NCBI GenBank assembly: GCA_030751755.1
Contig: JASMFO010000039.1
Span: forward strand, 1-18,305
DNA length: 18,305 nucleotides
From: Candidatus Woesearchaeota archaeon
GTDB taxonomy: Archaea > Nanobdellota > Nanobdellia > Woesearchaeales > GW2011-AR4
Direction of reading: 5' to 3'
Shown: positions 13,624 to 18,305 of the stretch, piece after piece
How positions within the stretch are numbered: position 1 is the first letter of the stretch
Layout: every line of letters begins with the position of its first letter
The notes under the pieces: generated by a model
What the model was told of the DNA's origin: nothing
Databases searched by the model: none
The model's input: the letters and a program-made list of their open reading frames with translations, nothing else
Made by a program: the position numbers and the translations under genes

Positions 13624-15543
13624 TTATTTCTTCTTCTTTTTATCTTCGTCCTCTACTTTATACTCTGCATCGACTACTTTCTCATCTTTCTTGCTTGCAT
13701 CCTCTGTTGCTCCGGGTTGTGGCCCTGCTTGTGCACCTTGCTGCTGCTTTTTAGCTTGTTCCTGTGCAACTTTCTGGTACATTTCTGTTGACATTTTCTG
13801 GACAAGAGTATTGACTTCATCCATCTTGGCTTTTAGAGCAGCAATATCTTTCTTGTCAGGCTTCAATAATTCTTTCAGTTCCATTATTTTGCCCTTTACT
13901 GTCTCTAATTCTTTGCTGTCAACCTTACCCTTAAACTCTTTAAAGAGCTTTTCTGTTGAATAAACCAGTGTATCTGCGTTATTTATTGTTTCTACTTCTT
14001 CTTTTCTTTTCTTGTCTTCCTCAGCATGAGTCTCTGCTTCTTTCTGCATCTTTTGAACTTCTTCATCACTTAGCTTATTCGGAGCAGTAATCTTGATGCT
14101 TTGCTCTTTTGAAGTTCCTAGATCTTTGGCTTTTACATGCAATATTCCGTTTGCATCAATATCAAACGTAACCTCGATCTGAGGTATGCCCCTAGGTGCT
14201 GGTGGAATTCCAACTAAGTCGAACTGTCCAAGAACTTTGTTGTCATTGAACATCGGCCTTTCACCTTGACCTACACGAATTGTTACAGCTGGCTGATTAT
14301 CTGCAGCTGTTGAAAATATTTGGGATTTTTTGCTTGGAATAGTTGTGTTTTTCTCAATTAATTTAGTAAATACACCGCCCAGAGTTTCTATTCCTAGAGT
14401 TAGTGGAGTCACATCAAGCAATAATATGTCTTTGACTTCTCCAGCTAGGACACCCGCTTGTATTGATGCTCCTTGTGCGACACACTCCATTGGATCAACA
14501 CCATGTTCAGCCTTTTTCTCAACAAAATCTTCTACAAATTTCCTAACAATGGGCATTCTTGTTGGACCACCAACTAAAATGATTTTATTTATGTCATTAG
14601 CTGTTAATTTAGAATCTTTCATTGCTTGCTCCAGTGGATGCTTACATCTCTGTATAATTGGTTCTACTAATTGCTCTAACTTTGATCTTGCAAGCTTCAT
14701 GCTAAGATGTTTTGGGCTTCCATCTTGAGATGTGATAAAAGGCACATTTATTTCTGTTTCCATCGTAGTTGACAGCTCTATTTTTGCCTTTTCAGCAGCC
14801 TCCCTTAAGCGCTGCATTGCTGTATCATCCTCGCTCAAGTCAATGCCTTCCTTAGTTTTGAAGTCCTCAACAATAAATTTCATTAATGTTTCATCCATGT
14901 CTGTACCACCTAGCTGCGTGTCTCCATTCGTGGCTTTAACTTCAAAAACTCCTTCAGAAAAATCCATTATTGTAACATCTAGTGTACCCCCGCCAAAATC
15001 AAAAACAAGGATCTTTATTTCCTTGTCCATCTTATCAATACCATAAGCCATAGAAGCAGATGTCGGCTCATTAACTAACCTAACAACATCCAATCCGGCA
15101 ATAGTTCCTGCATCTTTTGTTGCCTGCCTTTGATTATCATCAAAATAGGCTGGAACTGTTATAACTGCTTTCTTTATTGGCTCTCCAATAAATTCCTCTG
15201 CATCTTTCTTTATCTTTTGCAGAACAAAAGCAGAAATTTGTTGAGGGGTGTATTTTTTGCCATTAATTTTGTACTCAAAACTTTTTCCCATCTTTCTCTT
15301 TGCAGCAGTTATTGTACCTTGCGGGTTGCTTACAGCCTGTCTCCTAGCTGGCTCTCCCACTAACATCTGCCCGTCTTTTGTAAATGCTACAACGCTTGGA
15401 AATGCTTTTCCGTAAGCAGTTGTTCCTTCAGCGCTAGGTATAATTGTTGGTTTTCCAGCCTGCAATACTGCAGCAGCACTATTTGATGTACCTAAATCTA
15501 TTCCAATAATCTTTTCTTTCTTCATTTTTGTTTTTTCAGCCAT
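13624..15543 (-). CDS. dnaK: Chaperone DnaK (Hsp70)
   Basis: ATP-driven chaperone that binds exposed hydrophobic segments. 639 residues, complete: nucleotide-binding domain with IIGIDLGTSNSA, VPAYFDDNQRQATKDAG, VFDFGGGTLDV and ILVGGPTRMP, the linker DILLLDVTPLTLGIE, substrate-binding beta domain, helical lid, and an acidic/basic tail with VVDAEYKVEDED. It lacks the insertion of roughly 20 residues found in Proteobacterial DnaK between the MGKSFEY and YTPQQIS segments, so it is the Gram-positive/archaeal form. EGTTAYGKAFPSVVAF is longer than the common EG-RTTPSVVAF. The start at 15543 is fixed by AAGGTGA seven bases upstream. A 123-base A+T-rich gap to the upstream gene leaves room for a second promoter. 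Confidence 0.98.
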   Translation of the reverse strand: MAEKTKMKKEKIIGIDLGTSNSAAAVLQAGKPTIIPSAEGTTAYGKAFPSVVAFTKDGQMLVGEPARRQAVSNPQGTITAAKRKMGKSFEYKINGKKYTPQQISAFVLQKIKKDAEEFIGEPIKKAVITVPAYFDDNQRQATKDAGTIAGLDVVRLVNEPTSASMAYGIDKMDKEIKILVFDFGGGTLDVTIMDFSEGVFEVKATNGDTQLGGTDMDETLMKFIVEDFKTKEGIDLSEDDTAMQRLREAAEKAKIELSTTMETEINVPFITSQDGSPKHLSMKLARSKLEQLVEPIIQRCKHPLEQAMKDSKLTANDINKIILVGGPTRMPIVRKFVEDFVEKKAEHGVDPMECVAQGASIQAGVLAGEVKDILLLDVTPLTLGIETLGGVFTKLIEKNTTIPSKKSQIFSTAADNQPAVTIRVGQGERPMFNDNKVLGQFDLVGIPPAPRGIPQIEVTFDIDANGILHVKAKDLGTSKEQSIKITAPNKLSDEEVQKMQKEAETHAEEDKKRKEEVETINNADTLVYSTEKLFKEFKGKVDSKELETVKGKIMELKELLKPDKKDIAALKAKMDEVNTLVQKMSTEMYQKVAQEQAKKQQQGAQAGPQPGATEDASKKDEKVVDAEYKVEDEDKKKKK

Positions 15544-15666
15544 TGTAATTCACCTTGTTAGTTTTTAATCGATTTTTGTTTTCAAATTTTTTAATTTCTG
15601 ATAATTTTATTTTCAATGAATTATTTTGATTATTGTGTTTTTTAAATTGTGTTTTTGGTTTTATTG

Positions 15667-16203
15667 CTATAGTATCTCAAAATTTAATATTTTCTTCAAT
15701 TTCTCTTTATCAGGAACTAAATCCTTTAATTCAGCTCCTTCCAGTGTTTTTCCACCGGTTTTTAGGTAAGATGCATACCGCCTTACGCTTTCAGCATCAT
15801 CCTTTTTTACAAAATGATTGAGCATGAACCATATGCTTAATTCTTCACCATAATCTTTGCATCCCATTGAAATTTTGCATTCCAATGGTTTTGCCGTATG
15901 CACGCGGCATCTGATTTCTTGGTCAAAAAAGACACATTTTCCATAAGGCCTGTCTTTCCTCAATATTTTCGGTCTGTATCTTTTTGTATTAAACTTCTCA
16001 ACTTCTTCCAAAAACTCTTTTTTCAAAACTTCCTCTGAAATGTTCATAAATTTTGCAAGTTTTGGGATGTCTTCCCCAACTAAAAAACCGCTTCCATGTT
16101 TGCATCCAACAGTGCATGCATTGCATTTGCATGGATGGCTTAGCTTCAAAACCTCTTTTACATCTGTGTTTTTATTCAGTTTTGTTTTTTCCAACTTTTT
16201 CAC
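15667..16203 (-). CDS. YkgJ-family Cys-cluster protein in heat-shock operon
   Basis: A 178-residue soluble protein of the YkgJ zinc/iron-binding family. Cysteines sit in two clusters: Cys25, 27, 30 and 34 (HPCKCNACTVGCKHGSG) and Cys90, 99, 109 and 115 (GKCVFF, CRVHTAKPLECK, MGCKDYG), with the family phrase C-R-x-H-x-x-x-P-x-x-C. Members are thought to bind an Fe-S cluster or zinc; biochemical function is mostly unknown. The start is GTG at 16203, or the TTG nine bases on; either overlaps the grpE stop region (up to 32 bases), so it is co-transcribed and coupled to grpE. Its place between grpE and dnaK suggests a link to protein folding or oxidative damage, but that is inference. Confidence 0.75.
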   Translation of the reverse strand: MKKLEKTKLNKNTDVKEVLKLSHPCKCNACTVGCKHGSGFLVGEDIPKLAKFMNISEEVLKKEFLEEVEKFNTKRYRPKILRKDRPYGKCVFFDQEIRCRVHTAKPLECKISMGCKDYGEELSIWFMLNHFVKKDDAESVRRYASYLKTGGKTLEGAELKDLVPDKEKLKKILNFEIL

Positions 16204-16663
16204 TTACCTTAACTTTTGAATGTCTCAAAACCTTATCATTCAACATGTACCCTTTCTGCAATTCTTCCAAAACCACCCCATCATCATTATCTGATTTCTC
16301 TTTTAACATCACTTCATGCAGATAAGGATCAAATTTCTTTCCTAATGATTCAATAGGCTTTAGGCCCTCTGAATGCAAAAGAGAAATTAACTGCACATAG
16401 ACCATTTCCATGCCTTTTACAAATTTCTCATTATCTTTGGTGCTCTTTAATGCAATTTCAAATGTATCAATAGTGGATAATAATCTCCGTATCAGCTCTG
16501 CTTTTGCGTATTTTACAAACTCTGCTTTTTCCTTATCGACCCTTTTCTTGTAGTTTTCAAATTCTGCCTGTGTTCTTTGCAAAGTTTCTGTAAGTTCTGC
16601 AATAACTTCTTTTTCAGTGGGTTTTTTCTTTGTTTCTGGTTTCTTTTTCTCTTCTTTTTTCAT
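16172..16663 (-). CDS. grpE: Nucleotide exchange factor GrpE
   Basis: Releases ADP from DnaK to reset the chaperone cycle. 163 residues, slightly short but complete: Lys/Glu-rich disordered start (first 20 residues), long dimerising coiled coil (about 20-85, containing QAEFENYKKRVDKEK), then a beta domain with FDPYLHEVMLKEKSDNDDG, VVLEELQKGYMLNDKVLRHS and the final VKV strand, all characteristic of GrpE. First gene of the minus-strand heat-shock operon. It has a TATA element at 16711-16720 and a palindrome at the predicted transcription start. Its 3' end overlaps the YkgJ-like gene. Confidence 0.96.
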   Translation of the reverse strand: MKKEEKKKPETKKKPTEKEVIAELTETLQRTQAEFENYKKRVDKEKAEFVKYAKAELIRRLLSTIDTFEIALKSTKDNEKFVKGMEMVYVQLISLLHSEGLKPIESLGKKFDPYLHEVMLKEKSDNDDGVVLEELQKGYMLNDKVLRHSKVKVSEKVGKNKTE

Positions 16664-16671
16664 TTTATTTC

Positions 16672-16690
16672 TGTTGATTTTAAATCAACA
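16672..16690. promoter_or_regulatory. Perfect 19-bp palindrome, candidate heat-shock operator
   Basis: TGTTGATTTTAAATCAACA: nine-base arms around a central T. It covers the predicted grpE transcription start (about 26 bases from the TATA centre near 16716) and ends nine bases before the grpE ATG. A repressor dimer here would block initiation. The winged-helix gene transcribed away from the same gap is the obvious candidate ligand. A half-site, ATCAAC, recurs at 16704-16709. Confidence 0.6.
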
Positions 16691-16710
16691 AAGCTAGGGT
16701 AATATCAACT

Positions 16711-16720
16711 TATATTTAAA
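16711..16720 (-). promoter_or_regulatory. TATA box of grpE operon
   Basis: Reads TTTAAATATA on the minus strand, about 53 bases before the grpE ATG, giving a leader of about 27 bases that holds most of the palindrome. Confidence 0.55.
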
Positions 16721-16755
16721 GTTTTCTATGTTTCAGTATATGAATTACCAAAATA

Positions 16756-16763
16756 TTTAAATA
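16756..16763 (+). promoter_or_regulatory. TATA box of the winged-helix regulator
   Basis: TTTAAATA centred about 27 bases before the ATG at 16787, predicting a leaderless or nearly leaderless message; this fixes the choice of the first ATG. Confidence 0.55.
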
Positions 16764-16786
16764 GAAAGCCTGTTTTAAGGTAAATC

Positions 16787-17191
16787 ATGAGATATGTTCA
16801 ACGTATAACTATAATGAATATCCGGAAGCCTGTGCAGAAGAATGTAAATCAGGAACTGCAATGGCTGGGCAGCTCTTTAGGATTGTTTAATCTAAGGGAT
16901 AAGGATAAAAGCTGTTTCAGGGTCTTTATAGAGCTTGTTAAGAGCGCAAAAAAAGGAATCCCCTTGTCTAGCGATGAATTGGCAGATAGATTAGGATTAA
17001 GCCGCGGAACTGTTGTACATCATTTGAATAAATTACTCGATTCTGGTATTATTGTACAGGCACATAGGGGCTATATTCTAAGAGTAGATAGCTTAAGAGC
17101 ACTCATAGACGAGGTTGAGAAAGACCTAAGAAGAACTTGTGATGACTTAAGAACTATGGCTGAAGAGATTGATGAGAGTTTGGGGCTTTGA
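16787..17191 (+). CDS. Winged-helix regulator, likely heat-shock repressor
   Basis: A 134-residue DNA-binding protein. Residues about 40-100 form a winged helix-turn-helix: SSDELADRLGLSRGTVVHHLNKLLDSGIIV with a wing at AHRGYILRV. A C-terminal helix (about 103-132, EVEKDLRRTCDDLRTMAEE) is suited to dimerisation. The N-terminal LGSSLGLFNLRDKDKSCFRV segment recurs in archaeal ArsR-like regulators as I remember them. Transcription diverges from grpE with about 120 bases between starts, and a perfect palindrome lies in that gap. This is the arrangement expected of a local heat-shock regulator, comparable in logic to Pyrococcus Phr or Archaeoglobus HSR1, though clear homology to those is not claimed. 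Confidence 0.8.
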   Translation: MRYVQRITIMNIRKPVQKNVNQELQWLGSSLGLFNLRDKDKSCFRVFIELVKSAKKGIPLSSDELADRLGLSRGTVVHHLNKLLDSGIIVQAHRGYILRVDSLRALIDEVEKDLRRTCDDLRTMAEEIDESLGL

Positions 17192-17334
17192 TGACCTTCT
17201 GAGTGGCGTACATGAAAATCATACCCTGCTGCAAGTCTCCTTAATCTTTCCACTTGTGAACTTCCAACATTTGGCAATTTGTCATGTGGAATGGTTTCTT
17301 CGTAACCAGGAAAAATTCCGCCTTCCCTAAATTT
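17190..17334 (-). pseudogene. Possible decayed HicA-like fragment
   Basis: The minus strand is open from just after a stop at 17335-17337 and reads GGIFPGYEETIPHDKLPNVG, then SSQVERLRRLAAGYDFHVRH, SEGHQ, before running into antisense of the regulator gene. K-L-P-x-V-x-S-x-x-V-x-x-L followed by a G-x-x-F-x-V-R-x-S-x-G-H end recalls HicA-type toxins (KLP...GSH). No ATG opens it and it is cut at its 3' end, so any gene here is broken. Base composition is richer in G+C than neighbouring spacers. The match is short and may be chance. Confidence 0.22.
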
Positions 17335-17347
17335 TTATCTTTAAGAA

Positions 17348-17731
17348 TCAAGAAATCAAAACTGCATTAACCGCACCATCTTGTCCAGGTCTTGAAGTAA
17401 TTCTTGCTTTTCCTTTTTCTGTCTCTATTATTGTTCCTTTTGTCATTATATTACGCCTTATAAAATGCCTGTTAGCAGGGTTTTCAGCAACTGCCTTTAT
17501 TTTAACTTGGTCATATTTCTTGGCTTTGGGGTCGTATAAATTTGCAGTGTCATTGCTAAAAAGTCTTACTTTCCTGTTGCTACCTATTGTTCTAATGTTA
17601 GATGCTCTTCTCTTCTCAATCTTTGTAAAAGCAGGATCTCTGCCAAGCTCATACTGCTTTTTCTTTCTTCCTTGTTGCTTATACTTTCCACCAGTAAGCT
17701 TTCTTAATGATTTTAGTTGTGATATTGCCAT
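17348..17731 (-). CDS. rps8e: Ribosomal protein S8e
   Basis: Small-subunit ribosomal protein found only in archaea and eukaryotes. Complete at 127 residues, with conserved SLRKLTGGKYKQQGRKKKQY at the start, YELGRDPAFT, GSNRKVRLF, ENPANRHFIRRNIMTKG, and the terminal ITSRPGQDGAVNAVLI. Highly basic. TTTATAAA at 17754-17761 lies about 26 bases before the ATG, so the message is probably leaderless. Transcribed away from LSm/L37e. Confidence 0.97.
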   Translation of the reverse strand: MAISQLKSLRKLTGGKYKQQGRKKKQYELGRDPAFTKIEKRRASNIRTIGSNRKVRLFSNDTANLYDPKAKKYDQVKIKAVAENPANRHFIRRNIMTKGTIIETEKGKARITSRPGQDGAVNAVLIS

Positions 17732-17753
17732 AAAAAGCAGGATAATGTACTTG

Positions 17754-17792
17754 TTTATAAAAATTTCTGAATTTTTTCATAACATTTATATA
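17754..17792. promoter_or_regulatory. Divergent TATA boxes of rps8e and LSm
   Basis: TTTATAAA (17754-17761) serves rps8e; TTTATATA (17785-17792) serves LSm, predicting a start near 17814 and a leader of about 19 bases containing GGGGTG (17821-17826) as ribosome binding site. Confidence 0.5.
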
Positions 17793-17832
17793 CAAACCAG
17801 AATACTCTGGTTTTATGTACGGGGTGTATTGA

Positions 17833-18060
17833 ATGAACGAACCTTCTAGGCCATTGGACGCTTTGAATAATGCAAGAGACAAAAGAGTAATTGTAGAGCT
17901 GAAAAACAACAGGCAGTATACTGGAAAGCTAAAGTCATTTGATATACACATTAATTTAGTGCTTGAGGATGCTGAAGAGCATATTGATGGCGAAGTGAAA
18001 AGAAAATTGGGTGTAGTGTTCATAAGAGGAGATACAATAACTATAATTTCTCCGGAATAA
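17833..18060 (+). CDS. Archaeal Sm-like (LSm) RNA-binding protein
   Basis: Forms a ring that binds U-rich single-stranded RNA. 75 residues with both Sm motifs: Sm1 across RVIVELKNNRQYTGKLKSFD and HINLVLEDAEEH, and Sm2 in LGVVFIRGDTITIIS. The Asn of HINLVL and the Arg-Gly of IRGD are the uridine-pocket residues. ATG at 17833 follows GGGGTG by six bases. The L37e gene begins 19 bases after the stop, the usual archaeal LSm-L37e pair, so they are one operon. Confidence 0.96.
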   Translation: MNEPSRPLDALNNARDKRVIVELKNNRQYTGKLKSFDIHINLVLEDAEEHIDGEVKRKLGVVFIRGDTITIISPE

Positions 18061-18079
18061 ATGAGTTCTAAGTGCAAAA

Positions 18080-18244
18080 ATGTCTAAAGGAACAGCATCT
18101 ATGGGCAAAAAGTCAGGAAAGAAGAATATGATATTTTGCAGAAGGTGTGGTAAAAGGACTTATCATATGAGAAAACATAAATGCAGTTCTTGTGGTTATG
18201 GTAAGAGTACCAGATTAAGAAGCTATACCTGGCAGAAGAAATAA
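18080..18244 (+). CDS. rpl37e: Ribosomal protein L37e
   Basis: Large-subunit zinc-finger ribosomal protein of archaea and eukaryotes. 54 residues, starting MSKGTASMGKKSGKKN. Metal ligands are Cys20 and Cys23 (FCRRCGKRTYH) and Cys35 and Cys38 (KCSSCGYG), followed by the basic STRLRSYTWQKK end. Length and composition fit the family. The ATG at 18061 opens a frame that stops after eight codons, so the start is the ATG at 18080. Co-transcribed with LSm. Confidence 0.94.
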   Translation: MSKGTASMGKKSGKKNMIFCRRCGKRTYHMRKHKCSSCGYGKSTRLRSYTWQKK

Positions 18245-18282
18245 GAATATTTTTAAAGAAGGTTATTTCTCAATTACATTAC

Positions 18283-18305
18283 GCGGGAGTGCCGGAGTGG
18301 CCAAA
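18283..18305 (+). tRNA. tRNA 5' end, cut by window edge
   Basis: GCGGGAG fits a seven-base acceptor strand, T8 follows, then CCGGAGTGGCCAAA has the shape of a D-arm with A14, purine 15 and the GG pair of the D-loop. The D-loop pattern suggests a class II tRNA (Leu or Ser), but the anticodon is outside the window. A T/A-rich TATA-like element lies at about 18250-18257. Confidence 0.75.

Noticed and set aside
14330..15046. Plus-strand open frames inside dnaK
   Set aside because: They are antisense shadows of a clearly coding gene.
1..18305. CRISPR arrays, insertion sequences or integrase genes
   Set aside because: No direct repeats with regular spacers, no transposase or integrase motifs and no terminal inverted repeats seen on either strand.

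Overview
The window looks archaeal. It encodes ribosomal proteins S8e and L37e and an Sm-like LSm protein. Many genes have a TATA-like box (TTTAAATA, TTTATATA or similar) about 26 bases before the start codon, which implies leaderless transcripts, while others have a GGTGA-type ribosome binding site. DNA is A+T-rich, genes are tightly packed, and there are many small membrane or zinc-ribbon proteins. Together with a bacterial-type DnaK system and a bacterial-type triosephosphate isomerase, this suggests a DPANN archaeon (Woesearchaeota/Pacearchaeota-like). That placement is inference; no rRNA is present.

Left region (1-6333, + strand except one gene): carA (its first residues lie outside the window), a TauE/SafE-type permease and carB form a compact operon with a 14-base overlap and a 1-base gap. 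Both carbamoyl-phosphate synthase subunits read like the eukaryotic CAD/CPS II form rather than the common bacterial one. A convergent N-formylglutamate amidohydrolase-family gene and a divergent small PC4-like gene follow.

Middle (6334-11965): a short locus has its own promoter, a 28-codon ORF whose RNA can form competing stems, a strong hairpin and a 30-codon ORF. Then come RNase HII with an extra C-terminal domain, a convergent MscS-like channel fused to a C39-like cysteine peptidase, a 55-aa membrane protein, a 41-aa zinc ribbon protein with triosephosphate isomerase, and a minus-strand cluster of two pilin-like surface proteins around a two-helix membrane protein.

Right (11966-17334): a minus-strand heat-shock operon runs grpE, a YkgJ-like Cys-rich gene, dnaK, an HD hydrolase, dnaJ. 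A winged-helix regulator is transcribed divergently from it. A perfect 19-base palindrome sits at the predicted grpE transcription start and is a good operator candidate. The end (17348-18305) is translation and RNA machinery: S8e (minus), LSm and L37e (plus), and the first 23 bases of a tRNA cut by the window edge.

The most unusual items are the MscS-C39 fusion, the leader-like locus at 6384-6688, the CAD-like carAB with a permease inside it, the RNase HII tail, and the heat-shock operator.
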